A DNA stretch of 64,000 nucleotides from Streptomyces spirodelae. GTDB taxonomy: Bacteria > Actinomycetota > Actinomycetes > Streptomycetales > Streptomycetaceae. The stretch's first letter is position 1. Each line of letters begins with the position of its first letter. Shown one piece after another: positions 1-8,003 of the stretch. Location of the stretch: positions 62,001 to 126,000 of the forward strand of contig NZ_JAFFZN010000007.1 in assembly GCF_017676385.1 (NCBI RefSeq), in the 5' to 3' direction. The notes below the pieces were generated by a model, which saw only the letters and a program-made list of their open reading frames with translations, was not told the origin of the DNA and made no database searches. Made by a program: the position numbers and the translations under genes.

Positions 1-132
1 AAGTGGCCGCTGGGCAAGCAGCTGTGGGTGCTGCTGGCGGGCACCGTGCCCACCGCCGCGTTCTTCGTGGAACGCAAGGTCACCCGCGAGGTCGCTCCGC
101 TGGTGGGGACCGCTGCACCCGTGGAGGCGTAG
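1..132 (+). CDS. DUF3817-type membrane protein, C-terminal fragment
   Basis: Only the last 43 codons lie in the window, in frame 1, ending with TAG. The visible tail holds a hydrophobic stretch (LWVLLAGTVPTAAFF) followed by a charged VERKVTREV segment and a short polar end, as in small DUF3817 integral membrane proteins. That family is often found just upstream of the mutase gene in Streptomyces (recalled, not checked). It is followed by a hairpin and then icmA on the same strand. The 5' part is missing, so the family call rests on the tail and the context. Confidence 0.6.
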   Translation, partial: KWPLGKQLWVLLAGTVPTAAFFVERKVTREVAPLVGTAAPVEA

Positions 133-152
133 CCCTCCCAGGGTTGCCCGGT

Positions 153-175
153 CCCGCCGCCCCAATGGCGGCGGG
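153..175 (+). terminator. Hairpin between the DUF3817 gene and icmA
   Basis: Perfect 9-bp inverted repeat CCCGCCGCC / GGCGGCGGG around a 5-nt loop, 20 nt after the upstream stop codon. There is no T-run, which is usual for Streptomyces terminators. It probably separates the two genes transcriptionally. Confidence 0.5.
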
Positions 176-251
176 CATCAGAACGTGTGCGACCCCACAT
201 TGGTGGCGGCGGTCATCGCTTTTAGTTGGACGTCCTAGTAAATTCGACAGC

Positions 252-1952
252 ATGGATGCTGACGCCATCGCACAAGGCCGCCGCCGCTGGCAGGAGCGCT
301 ACGACGCCGCACGCAAGCGGGACGCGGACTTCACCACGCTCAGCGGCGATCCCGTCGAGCCGGTTTACGGACCCCGGGACGGCGACACCGTCACCGGTTT
401 CGAGCGCATCGGGTGGCCGGGGGAGTTCCCCTTCACCCGCGGGCTGTACCCGACCGGGTACCGGGGCAGGACCTGGACCATTCGCCAGTTCGCCGGGTTC
501 GGCAACGCCGAGCAGACGAACGAGCGGTACAAGATGATCCTGGAGGCGGGCGGCGGCGGACTGTCCGTCGCCTTCGACATGCCGACGCTCATGGGCCGCG
601 ACTCCGACGACCCGCGTTCGCTGGGCGAGGTGGGGCACTGCGGTGTCGCCATCGACTCGGCCACCGATATGGAAGTGCTCTTCCGGGACATCCCGCTCGG
701 CGATGTCACCACCTCCATGACGATCTCAGGCCCGGCCGTACCGATCTTCTGCATGTATCTGGTCGCCGCCGAGCGGCAGGGTGTGGACCCCGCGGTCCTC
801 AACGGCACCCTGCAGACGGACATCTTCAAGGAGTACATCGCGCAGAAGGAGTGGCTCTTCCAGCCCGAGCCCCATCTGCGGCTCATCGGCGATCTGATGG
901 AGCACTGCGCGCACGGCATCCCCGCCTACAAGCCGCTGTCGGTCTCCGGCTACCACATCCGCGAGGCCGGGGCGACCGCGGCGCAGGAGCTCGCCTACAC
1001 GCTGGCCGACGGCTTCGGCTACGTCGAGCTGGGGCTCAGCCGCGGGCTGGACGTCGACACCTTCGCGCCCGGTCTGTCCTTCTTCTTCGACGCCCATCTC
1101 GATTTCTTCGAGGAGATCGCCAAGTTCCGCGCCGCGCGCCGGATCTGGGCCCGCTGGATGCGGGACGTGTACGGCGCCACCAGTGAGAAGGCGCAGTGGC
1201 TGCGCTTCCACACCCAGACCGCCGGCGTCTCGCTCACAGCCCAGCAGCCCTACAACAACGTGGTGCGCACCGCCATAGAGGCCCTCTCGGCTGTGCTGGG
1301 CGGCACCAACTCGCTGCACACCAACGCCCTGGACGAGACCCTCGCCCTTCCCAGCGAGCAGGCCGCCGAGATCGCGCTGCGCACCCAGCAGGTGCTGATG
1401 GAGGAGACCGGCGTCACCAATGTCGCCGACCCGCTGGGCGGCTCCTGGTACATCGAGGCGCTGACCGACCGGATCGAGGCCGACGCGGAGAAGATCTTCG
1501 AGCAGATCAAGGAGCGCGGCCGGCGCGCCGTGCCCGAGGGGCTGCACCCGATCGGTCCGATGACCTCCGGCATCCTGCGCGGCATCGAGGACGGCTGGTT
1601 CACCGGTGAGATCGCCGAGTCCGCCTTCCGGTACCAGCAGGCGCTGGAGAAGAACGACAAGAAGGTCGTCGGCGTCAACTGCCACACCGGGTCGGTCACC
1701 GGTGACCTGGAGATCCTGCGGGTGAGCCACGAGGTGGAGCGCGAGCAGGTGCGCTCCCTCACCGGCAGGAAGGACGCACGGGACGACGCCGCGGTGCGGC
1801 GGACCCTCGCCGCGCTGGTCGAGGCCGCACGGGGCGAGGGCAACATGATCGAGCCCATGCTGGAGGCGGTACGGGCGGAGGCCACGCTGGGCGAGATCTG
1901 CGGGGCACTCCGCGACGAGTGGGGCACCTACACCGAACCGCCGGTGTTCTGA
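252..1952 (+). CDS. icmA: Isobutyryl-CoA mutase large subunit
   Basis: Catalytic chain of coenzyme-B12-dependent isobutyryl-CoA mutase, which interconverts isobutyryl-CoA and n-butyryl-CoA and links valine catabolism to butyryl-CoA precursors for polyketides. The 566-aa length equals that of characterised Streptomyces IcmA. The substrate-specificity residues are of the ICM type: Phe80 (TIRQF) and Gln198 (YIAQKE), where methylmalonyl-CoA mutase has Tyr89 and Arg207. The TIM-barrel acyl-CoA domain is complete. No B12-binding domain is fused, so a separate small subunit (IcmB) encoded elsewhere is needed. The ATG at 252 was chosen because translation from it matches family length; the frame is open upstream. 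No Shine-Dalgarno is visible and a TAGTAA -10-like box sits 11 nt upstream of the ATG, so a leaderless or near-leaderless mRNA is possible. Confidence 0.95.
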   Translation: MDADAIAQGRRRWQERYDAARKRDADFTTLSGDPVEPVYGPRDGDTVTGFERIGWPGEFPFTRGLYPTGYRGRTWTIRQFAGFGNAEQTNERYKMILEAGGGGLSVAFDMPTLMGRDSDDPRSLGEVGHCGVAIDSATDMEVLFRDIPLGDVTTSMTISGPAVPIFCMYLVAAERQGVDPAVLNGTLQTDIFKEYIAQKEWLFQPEPHLRLIGDLMEHCAHGIPAYKPLSVSGYHIREAGATAAQELAYTLADGFGYVELGLSRGLDVDTFAPGLSFFFDAHLDFFEEIAKFRAARRIWARWMRDVYGATSEKAQWLRFHTQTAGVSLTAQQPYNNVVRTAIEALSAVLGGTNSLHTNALDETLALPSEQAAEIALRTQQVLMEETGVTNVADPLGGSWYIEALTDRIEADAEKIFEQIKERGRRAVPEGLHPIGPMTSGILRGIEDGWFTGEIAESAFRYQQALEKNDKKVVGVNCHTGSVTGDLEILRVSHEVEREQVRSLTGRKDARDDAAVRRTLAALVEAARGEGNMIEPMLEAVRAEATLGEICGALRDEWGTYTEPPVF

Positions 1953-1955
1953 CGA

Positions 1956-1994
1956 CCCAGGTCCCTCCCGGGCGGGGCCCGGGAGGGACCTGGG
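1956..1994. terminator. Bidirectional terminator between icmA and the cupin gene
   Basis: A perfect 17-bp stem (left arm 1956-1972, right arm 1978-1994) closes a 5-nt loop in the gap between two convergent genes. The right arm's end (AGGGACCTGGG) is repeated once more immediately downstream. Confidence 0.85.
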
Positions 1995-2023
1995 AGGGAC
2001 CTGGGCACGGTGCCCGCGACGGC

Positions 2024-2506
2024 TCAACGCCTGTCGACCGAGGTGGTCCGGTAGCGGCTGCGGAACTCAGCCAGCAGCTCGTCCGTCACCTCAGCGCCCG
2101 CGGCCACGGCCCGGTGCACCTCGCGGAAATAGCCCTCGTACCCCGCCGGGGTGTACAGGCACAGGGCGCGTGCCGTGCGGCTCCCCGCGTTGCGGAAGCC
2201 GTGCGGGGTGCCGCGCACTGCTGCCAGCAGGGCCCCGGGTCCCGCGGTCACCTCCCCTTCGCCGTTGTGCAGGGTCAGCTCGCCCTCCAGGACGTAGAAG
2301 TACTCGTCGTGCCCGTGGTGGACATGCGGGCGTGCGCCGACGATGCCCGGAGCGAGGGTGAATTCCTCGAAGGCGAAGCGGCCCGCGGTGTGTTCGGCGG
2401 TCAGCCGGAAGAAGTGCTCCACGCCCGCCACGTCGATCCGCTCGCCCTCCCCTGGGCCGCGGAGCAGGGCGAGCGGGAGCGGGTGGGGTGCTTCCTGTGC
2501 TGTCAT
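2024..2506 (-). CDS. Cupin-domain protein
   Basis: A 160-aa single-domain cupin. The metal-site motif HVHHGHDEYFYVLEGE is followed by the second conserved block GTPHGFRN, giving the usual His/His/Glu + His set of a metal-binding beta-barrel. There is no signal peptide, so it is cytoplasmic. It starts 30 nt downstream of the histidine-kinase stop codon on the same strand and may be the last gene of that two-component operon. Cupins of this size can be small-molecule dioxygenases, isomerases or sensors; the sequence alone does not decide. Confidence 0.85.
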   Translation of the reverse strand: MTAQEAPHPLPLALLRGPGEGERIDVAGVEHFFRLTAEHTAGRFAFEEFTLAPGIVGARPHVHHGHDEYFYVLEGELTLHNGEGEVTAGPGALLAAVRGTPHGFRNAGSRTARALCLYTPAGYEGYFREVHRAVAAGAEVTDELLAEFRSRYRTTSVDRR

Positions 2507-2536
2507 CGCCGCATTCTGGCAGGGCGCGGCAGCCGG

Positions 2537-3973
2537 TCACCCGGAATTTTCCGGGAAGCGGAGCCGGAAGAGGGCGCCGCCGTCCTCGGGGCGCTCGGCC
2601 GTCAGCCGGGCGCCGTGGGACTTGGCGATCTGCCGGGCCATGGCCAGCCCGAGGCCCGAGCCGGGCAGGGAGCGAGCGGCCTCGGAGCGGTAGAAGCGGT
2701 CGAAGACGTAGGGCAGGTCTTCCGGCGCGAGGCCCGGTCCGTGGTCCCGTACGGTGATCTCGCGCGCGCCGTCCGAGGTGCGCAGCGCCACCTCGACCCC
2801 GGCCCCTGCCGGGCTGAACTTGGCCGCGTTGTCCAGCAGGTTGGACAGCAGCCGGGACAGCCGCGCGGGCACGCCCGGCACGGCGGCCTGCTCGGCCTCG
2901 GGCGCCACGTCGAGGCGGAAGACGGTCTCGGGCCAGTGGTCGCGCGCCGCCGCGACGGTGTGCCGGACCAGCGGCGCCAGTTCCACCGGCTCGACCAGCG
3001 GCTGCGGCTCCTCGTCGCGGGCGAGCTCGATCAGGTCGTTGACCAGGGCTGTCACCGCGCGGAGCTGGCGGGACAGCGCGGCTGCCGCGCGGTCCCGCTG
3101 CGCGTGCGTCAGCCGTTCGGAGCGGGCGAGGAGTTCGGTGTTGGTGCGCAGCGCCGTCAGCGGGGTGCGCAGCTCGTGCGAGGCGTCGGCCACCAGCCTG
3201 CGCTGCGCGGCGACGGACTCCTCCAGCGCCTCCAGCATGGTGTTGAAGCTTCCGGCGAGTCGCGTCAGCTCGTCCTCCCGGCGTCGCCCGGGAGCCGGGG
3301 CCCGGCCGCCGGAGCCGGCCGGTGGCAGCTCGATGCGGTGTCCGGGGTCGCGGGTGCGAGAGATGTGTTCGGCCGTCTCGGTCAGCCGGGCCACCGGCGC
3401 CAAGCCGGTGCGCGAGACCCAGTAGCCGAGGCCCGCGGCCACCAGCACTCCGGCGCCGCTGACGGCGCCCAGGAGCAGCGCGGCCTGGCGCACGCCCTGC
3501 TCCACCGTGTCGGACCGCAGCGCGACCTGGAGGGCGCGGCCGTCCTCCAGCGGGGTGGTCAGCATCAGGGCGGGGTGACCGCCCACCGTCACCTGGCTGT
3601 AGTACGCGTCGCGCTGACCGGCCGCGACCTGCCGGGTGGCTTCGGTCACCGGCAGCGGATAGCGCGGGCCGTCCGCCGGGCCGTCGGTGGCGCGGGCCGG
3701 GACGGCCTGGGCGCACGCGGGCGCGGCCAGGTAGCGGCAGTCGCCCGCGAGCACCTGCGGGCCGCTGCTGCCCCGGGTCTCCTGGGTCGACCGGTTGGCG
3801 GACTGGGTGAGGCCCAGCTCGACCTGGTGGAGGAGCTCGTACCGGATGACGAAGAACGCGGCCGCGCACACCCCCACGGCGACAAGCGCGACGGCTCCGG
3901 TGGCGGCCAGCGCCAGCCGGGTGCGCAGCGGTCGGCGCCGCCGCCAGCGGCCGGGCGCGTGGGCACCGGTCAC
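2537..3973 (-). CDS. Two-component sensor histidine kinase
   Basis: Membrane-bound kinase of 478 aa, partner of the response regulator directly upstream. Order: N-terminal TM helix (LALAATGAVALVAVGVCAAAFF), extracytoplasmic sensor region of roughly 130 aa with two Cys, second TM helix, HAMP, HisKA with the phospho-acceptor H-box DASHELRTPLTALR, and an HATPase_c domain with N-box (LLDNAAKFS), DHGPGL and GSGLGLAM glycine boxes. The GTG start overlaps the TGA of the regulator (GTGA), indicating translational coupling. The ligand is unknown; the extracytoplasmic loop is not a named domain that I recognise. Confidence 0.93.
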   Translation of the reverse strand: MTGAHAPGRWRRRRPLRTRLALAATGAVALVAVGVCAAAFFVIRYELLHQVELGLTQSANRSTQETRGSSGPQVLAGDCRYLAAPACAQAVPARATDGPADGPRYPLPVTEATRQVAAGQRDAYYSQVTVGGHPALMLTTPLEDGRALQVALRSDTVEQGVRQAALLLGAVSGAGVLVAAGLGYWVSRTGLAPVARLTETAEHISRTRDPGHRIELPPAGSGGRAPAPGRRREDELTRLAGSFNTMLEALEESVAAQRRLVADASHELRTPLTALRTNTELLARSERLTHAQRDRAAAALSRQLRAVTALVNDLIELARDEEPQPLVEPVELAPLVRHTVAAARDHWPETVFRLDVAPEAEQAAVPGVPARLSRLLSNLLDNAAKFSPAGAGVEVALRTSDGAREITVRDHGPGLAPEDLPYVFDRFYRSEAARSLPGSGLGLAMARQIAKSHGARLTAERPEDGGALFRLRFPENSG

Positions 3974-4677
3974 GCTTCCTCCAGCCGGTACCCGACCCCG
4001 TGCACGGTGTGCAGCAAGCGGGGCTCGCCGCCCGCCTCCAGCTTGCGCCGCAGATAACCGATGTAGACGGCGAGCGAGTTGGAGTCCGGCCCGAAGTCGC
4101 GGCCCCACACCTCTTCCAGCAGCACCTGTCGCGGCACGGTGCGGCCGGCGTGCCGCATCAGGAGTTCCAGCAGCGCGCACTCGGTCTGGGTGAACTCCAT
4201 GGTTCGTCCGCCGCGGCTGCCGGTCCTGGTGGCCGGGTCCAGTTCCAGCTCGCCGTGGACCAGTCCGTCGGCTTCGTCGCGCGTGGGCGCTGTCCGGCGC
4301 AGCAGCGCGCGGACCCGCGCGGTCAGCTCGTCCAGCGCGAAGGGCTTGACGAGGTAGTCGTCGGCGCCCGCGTCCAGTCCGCCCACCCGGTCGCTGACCG
4401 CGTCCAGCGCCGTCAGTACGAGAACGGGTGTGCGGTCGCCCAGGGCGCGCAGGCGGCGGCAGACGGCGAGACCGTCGAGGGCGGGCATCATCACATCCAG
4501 CACGATGGCGTCCGGGTCCCGGTCGGCGACGGCGGTCAGCGCGGCGAGGCCGTCGGCGGCCGTGCCGACCTCGTGGCCCTCCACGGTGAGCGCGTCCGCG
4601 ACGGCCGCCCGTACCTCCGGGTCGTCGTCGACGACCAGCACTCTCGCGGGCGGGTGGGGTCTGTGCCGGGTTGCCAT
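3970..4677 (-). CDS. OmpR/PhoB-family response regulator
   Basis: 235-aa transcription factor: receiver domain at about residues 12-125 with acidic pair DDD (17-19), phospho-acceptor Asp61 (VLDVMMPALDG) and Lys in LVKPFAL, followed by a winged-helix DNA-binding domain (residues about 140-232) with the typical ending VHGVGYRLEEA. First gene of a regulator-kinase(-cupin) operon on the minus strand. The promoter lies in the 36-bp gap to the TetR gene or within that gene, because the TetR gene is upstream on the same strand. Confidence 0.94.
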   Translation of the reverse strand: MATRHRPHPPARVLVVDDDPEVRAAVADALTVEGHEVGTAADGLAALTAVADRDPDAIVLDVMMPALDGLAVCRRLRALGDRTPVLVLTALDAVSDRVGGLDAGADDYLVKPFALDELTARVRALLRRTAPTRDEADGLVHGELELDPATRTGSRGGRTMEFTQTECALLELLMRHAGRTVPRQVLLEEVWGRDFGPDSNSLAVYIGYLRRKLEAGGEPRLLHTVHGVGYRLEEA

Positions 4678-4713
4678 GGGCCCAGGTTCGCAGAGCCGGC
4701 TCTCACAACCTTC

Positions 4714-5430
4714 TTATCTCTCGCCGGGTCGCTGCCTGGCTCCCGCTTCCGCCGAGGAGGGCAGCGGGCCCTGCGCCTCGGGCGGGCAGGGCCGGGGACC
4801 GGGTGAGACGGCACCGAGGCCGTCCAGCAGCAGCGTGGCGAACTGCCGGGCCCATGCCTCGTCGACGGGACGGTCGCTCACCAGCGACCTGTGCACCACC
4901 GCGCCGGCGATCACATCGAAGATGAGGTCGACCACCTGTGCCGTCTCGGCGGGATCGGCGGGATCGGGCGGCAGCTCACCGCGCCGCTGGGCCCGCGACC
5001 TGCCGTCCAGGACCAGTCGCTTCTGGCGGTCCACGATCGCCTGGCGGATGCGTGAGCGCAGTGCCTCGTCGGTGGTGGACTCCGCCAGGACGGCCATCAG
5101 CGCCGTCTTGGTCTCCGGGCGGCGCAGCAGGGCGGCGAAGGAGAGCACGACGCCTTCCACGTCGGCGCGCAGGCAGCCGCGGTCGGGCAGTTCCAGTTCG
5201 TCGAAGAGGACGGCGACCGCGTCGAGGACCAGTTCACTCTTGGCCGCCCACCGCCGGTAGAGGGTCGTCTTGGCGACTCCGGCGCGGTGGGCGACCTCGC
5301 CCATGGTCAGTCTGCCCCAGCCGACCTCGACCAGCGCGGCGCGGGTCGCGGCGAGGATCGCCCGGTCGGCCGCGGCACTTCGCGGGCGTCCGCGGCGTTG
5401 GGAGGAGTGCGGGTGGTCGGGGGCGGCCAT
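4714..5430 (-). CDS. TetR-family transcriptional regulator
   Basis: 238 aa. An N-terminal helix-turn-helix (ALVEVGWGRLTMGEVAHRAG, then KTTLYRRWAAKSELV) at about residues 25-75 is followed by an all-helical ligand domain typical of the TetR_C_11-like group. It is divergent from the thioredoxin-TPR gene; the 200-bp gap carries two perfect inverted repeats (5441-5452 and 5529-5545) that are good operator candidates, one of them 11 bp from its own start codon. The ligand and target genes are unknown; autorepression is likely from operator position. Confidence 0.9.
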   Translation of the reverse strand: MAAPDHPHSSQRRGRPRSAAADRAILAATRAALVEVGWGRLTMGEVAHRAGVAKTTLYRRWAAKSELVLDAVAVLFDELELPDRGCLRADVEGVVLSFAALLRRPETKTALMAVLAESTTDEALRSRIRQAIVDRQKRLVLDGRSRAQRRGELPPDPADPAETAQVVDLIFDVIAGAVVHRSLVSDRPVDEAWARQFATLLLDGLGAVSPGPRPCPPEAQGPLPSSAEAGARQRPGER

Positions 5431-5440
5431 GCGCCGACCC

Positions 5441-5452
5441 TACCGATCGGTA
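5441..5452. promoter_or_regulatory. Palindrome TACCGATCGGTA, candidate TetR operator
   Basis: Perfect 12-bp palindrome starting 11 bp upstream of the TetR start codon. Its position next to the regulator fits autorepression. Identity of the binding protein is inferred. Confidence 0.55.
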
Positions 5453-5528
5453 TGGACCGTGCCGAGTGAGGTGGATCACCGCGTGCCTGAGCGGGTGGCT
5501 CTTGCGGGGGCGCGGCCCCGGCAAGTTA

Positions 5529-5545
5529 CGCTACGACCCGTAGCG
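5529..5545. promoter_or_regulatory. Inverted repeat CGCTACG-ACC-CGTAGCG
   Basis: 7-bp perfect arms with a 3-bp spacer, 85 bp upstream of the thioredoxin-TPR start and about 100 bp upstream of the TetR start. It differs in sequence from the 5441 palindrome, so it may bind a second regulator. Confidence 0.5.
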
Positions 5546-5630
5546 GAATGACCCCCGCGACAATCACACGCCGGGTGGGGACCTGGCGACCACTGCACAC
5601 GCGGCCGCGGGAAGGGGGGAGACTGGACCC

Positions 5631-6590
5631 ATGCAGCCACGCAACATGTCCATGAGCGGAGTGGTCGACCTCGCCGCTGTGAAGGCGGCCGGTGAGGCCA
5701 AGCAGAAGGCGGAACAGGATCGCGCCCGGGCGGCGCAGGGGGACGGCGTCCCGGGGCCGTCCGGTCTGGTGATCGACGTCGGTGAGGCGGAGTTCGAGGC
5801 GGAGGTGCTCCAGCGCTCCGCCGAGGTGCCGGTCGTCATCGACTTCTGGGCGGAGTGGTGCGAGCCGTGCAAGCAGCTCTCACCGCTGCTGGAGCGGCTC
5901 ACCCAGGAGTACGCGGGCCGGCTGCTGCTGGCCAAGATCGACGTCGACAAGAACCAGATGCTGATGCAGCAGTTCGGCGTCCAGGGCATCCCGGCGGTCT
6001 TCGCGGTGGTGGCCGGGCAGGCGCTGCCGCTGTTCCAGGGCGCCGCGCCCGAGCAGCAGATCCGCGCCACGTTCGATCAGCTCGTCCAGGTCGCCGAGCA
6101 GCGCTTCGGCATCACGGGCCTCCAGGGTGCTCCGCAGGAGGAAGCCGCAGAGCAGCAGGCCGAACCGCAGGCGCCCGAGGACCCGGTGCTGGCGGCGGCG
6201 CAGCAGGCGCTGGACTCCGGCGATCTGCCCGGCGCGATCCAGGCGTACCGCAACAAGCTGGCGGACGAGCCCGCCAACGTGGAGGCGAAGGTCGGTCTGG
6301 CGATGGCCGAACTCCTCTCCCGGGTGCAGGACATGGACGCCCGTCAGGTGCGCAAGGACGCCGCTGACCGGCCGGACGACGTGGCCGCCCAGCTGAGGGT
6401 CGCGGATCTGGACATGGCGGGGGGCCATGTGGAGGACGCCTTCGGGCGGCTGGTGGACACGGTGCGGCGTACGGCCGGTGAGGACCGGGACGCGGCGCGG
6501 GTGCGGCTTCTGGAGCTGTTCGAGGTGATCGGGCCGGAGGATCCGCGCGTCGTCACCGCGCGTGCGGCACTCGCTCGCGCGCTGTTCTGA
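5631..6590 (+). CDS. Thioredoxin-domain / tetratricopeptide co-chaperone-like protein
   Basis: 319 aa, cytoplasmic. After a 45-residue Ala/Lys-rich lead comes a thioredoxin fold with WCEPC (Cys77, Cys80) and cis-Pro121 (GIPAVF), then a low-complexity linker and a C-terminal TPR-like helical domain (about residues 185-319). This is the CnoX/YbbN architecture of thioredoxin fused to TPR, a family that binds unfolded proteins under oxidative stress; unlike E. coli CnoX, both redox cysteines are kept, so it may be redox active. A purine-rich ribosome site (AAGGGGGGA) lies about 10 nt before the ATG. It is transcribed divergently from the TetR gene. Confidence 0.9.
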   Translation: MQPRNMSMSGVVDLAAVKAAGEAKQKAEQDRARAAQGDGVPGPSGLVIDVGEAEFEAEVLQRSAEVPVVIDFWAEWCEPCKQLSPLLERLTQEYAGRLLLAKIDVDKNQMLMQQFGVQGIPAVFAVVAGQALPLFQGAAPEQQIRATFDQLVQVAEQRFGITGLQGAPQEEAAEQQAEPQAPEDPVLAAAQQALDSGDLPGAIQAYRNKLADEPANVEAKVGLAMAELLSRVQDMDARQVRKDAADRPDDVAAQLRVADLDMAGGHVEDAFGRLVDTVRRTAGEDRDAARVRLLELFEVIGPEDPRVVTARAALARALF

Positions 6591-6641
6591 CCTGCCCGTA
6601 CCGACGGTCACGCGCCCGTCGCCACTCATTGATTTAGCGAC

Positions 6642-6687
6642 AACGGCGGCCGCACTTTGCCAAAACTTGGCAATTGCGGCCGCCGTT
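6642..6687 (+). terminator. Long two-part hairpin downstream of the thioredoxin-TPR gene
   Basis: Outer 13-bp perfect GC-rich stem (6642-6654 with 6675-6687) and an inner 7-bp AT-rich stem TTGCCAA / TTGGCAA around AAC (6657-6673). It lies 51 nt after the stop codon and could terminate that mRNA. The inner TTGCCAA-N3-TTGGCAA also looks like an operator. Confidence 0.6.
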
Positions 6688-6812
6688 ACTCATGGTTACG
6701 AAGTCTCGCAGAAACGTCCCGCCTTGCCCGGTTGGTACGCGTTGGCGTCCCCGGGCACCTGCAACGCTGAGTCGTCAACGGATGCCCCCCGGCGGCCCTG
6801 GGGTTATCCAGC

Positions 6813-6830
6813 CGTTACTCGTAAGTAACG
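6813..6830. promoter_or_regulatory. Inverted repeat CGTTACT-CGTA-AGTAACG
   Basis: 7-bp perfect arms with a 4-bp spacer, 445 bp upstream of the DUF6230 gene. Half of it (GCCGTTACTC) recurs at 6682-6691. The form suits a TetR/GntR-type dimer site; the protein is unknown. Confidence 0.45.
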
Positions 6831-7182
6831 AACCCCCTTGTGCGGCGGGCTCAGATGGACCACGATCGGCCACGCTCGGTTCATCGCCCCCCGGCCCGGC
6901 ACCCATTCGGCGCCCGGGGTGATGGTCCCCACCGAGTGGACCGGCACCGCACGACCGCACCACCACACACCTTTTTCCACCCGCCGGTCCTCGGGACAGG
7001 GGGGTCCCTGCTCCACGGCAGGGCCTGTCCCTACAAAGCAAGGTTGCGCGAGAGCGTGGCCCGTGGTTGTCGCTCGGGGGTGATCGTCGGCGGCTCGGAC
7101 GTGACGTACGTGAGGACGGCACGGACAGTCTCGGCGCTCTCCGTTCCGAGGACGTAGCTCGTCTCCCTCCCCAGCCCGGTGG

Positions 7183-7198
7183 CCGGGAGGTACCCCCA
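7183..7198. repeat. 16-nt fragment of a dispersed intergenic repeat
   Basis: CCGGGAGGTACCCCCA is the exact reverse complement of 27032-27047, which is part of the larger repeat at 26991-27047. It lies 77 bp before the DUF6230 start codon. Confidence 0.6.
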
Positions 7199-7274
7199 CG
7201 GCAGGAGCGGCCCGCTGAGCACAGGCGGCACGGCTCTCCGAGCCGGAGATGTACGTCCGAGAAGGAGGAAAGTC

Positions 7275-7892
7275 ATGGAGTCCCTGGCTCGTGGCGGGAC
7301 CAGATGGAAGCGGTTCGCCGTCGTCATGGTGCCGAGCGTGGCCGCTACGGCAGCGATCGGTGTCGCCCTCTCGCAGGGTGCGCTGGCAGCGTCGTTCAGC
7401 GTCTCCGGCCAGCAGTTCAAGGTCACAGCGGACACACTGGACGGTGACGGTTTCGTCCAGTACGGCGCGCTCGACAGCACGGAGAAGGGCAAGAAGCCCG
7501 TCACCGTCGTCGGCATGAACTCGGCGAAGATACGCAACCTTTGCCAGTCCGTCGTCGTCCCGGTGCCCGTCTTCGGCGATGTGTCGATGAAGCTCAGGGC
7601 CGGCGGCAGCGGCAGTCCCCGCGTCGAGGCGAAGAAGCTCTACATCGACGCCGACGACCTGAGCACCAACGGTACGTTCAAGAACATCGACATCGGCGTC
7701 AGCGTGGACAAGACCACCAAGGGTCCTGGTCCGCACAAGGGTGACGCCTACGCCAAGGGCTCTTTCTCCCAGCAGGCGGAGAGCGTCCACTTCACCGACG
7801 TCAAGCAGCGCGCGTGGGCCACCACGGCCGGCACCTTCAAGCTCAGTGGCCTCCACATGAGCGTCAAGAAGGGCAAGCACGAGTGCTACTGA
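7275..7892 (+). CDS. DUF6230 family secreted or membrane-anchored protein
   Basis: 205 aa. The N-terminus is basic followed by one hydrophobic segment (FAVVMVPSVAATAAIGVALSQGALA, about residues 15-39), either a signal peptide or an anchor. The rest is a beta-rich domain with two Cys (NLCQSVVVPVP and the terminal HECY) that may form a disulfide. Proteins of this family are sometimes mis-named cholesterol esterase; no esterase motif is visible. A strong ribosome site GGAGG at 7264-7268 fixes the ATG. It precedes the DUF6114 and Ser/Pro-rich genes on the same strand. The family is largely actinobacterial and its function is unknown. Confidence 0.85.
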   Translation: MESLARGGTRWKRFAVVMVPSVAATAAIGVALSQGALAASFSVSGQQFKVTADTLDGDGFVQYGALDSTEKGKKPVTVVGMNSAKIRNLCQSVVVPVPVFGDVSMKLRAGGSGSPRVEAKKLYIDADDLSTNGTFKNIDIGVSVDKTTKGPGPHKGDAYAKGSFSQQAESVHFTDVKQRAWATTAGTFKLSGLHMSVKKGKHECY

Positions 7893-8003
7893 CGTGAGCC
7901 CCGGGCGCGGAGGGCGAGGGCGTCCGCTCCGTCCCGCCCTCCGTACCCGTAGGGTCCGCCGCACCTAAGCAAGTTCTGTGCCAGTTCCGAGGAGCCCGTA
8001 CCC

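Larger units (their letters stand above)
6591..7274. other. 684-bp non-coding region upstream of the DUF6230 gene
   Basis: No gene with convincing Streptomyces codon bias was seen on either strand. It holds a long hairpin (6642-6687), an inverted repeat (6813-6830), the 10-mer GCCGTTACTC twice (6682-6691 and 6811-6820), and a 16-nt piece of a dispersed repeat (7183-7198). It probably serves as terminator plus a complex promoter/leader for the downstream trio. Confidence 0.6.

Noticed and set aside
1919..4057. Long plus-strand frame antisense to the cupin and histidine kinase genes
   Set aside because: No ribosome site, no recognisable domain, and the minus-strand genes have full signatures.
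7275..7892. Cholesterol esterase
   Set aside because: That name is sometimes attached to this family, but no Ser-hydrolase motif (GxSxG) or catalytic triad is visible.
6804..7964. Minus-strand frame across the leader and the DUF6230 gene
   Set aside because: Arg/Gly/Leu-rich antisense composition, and the leader part lacks third-position bias.
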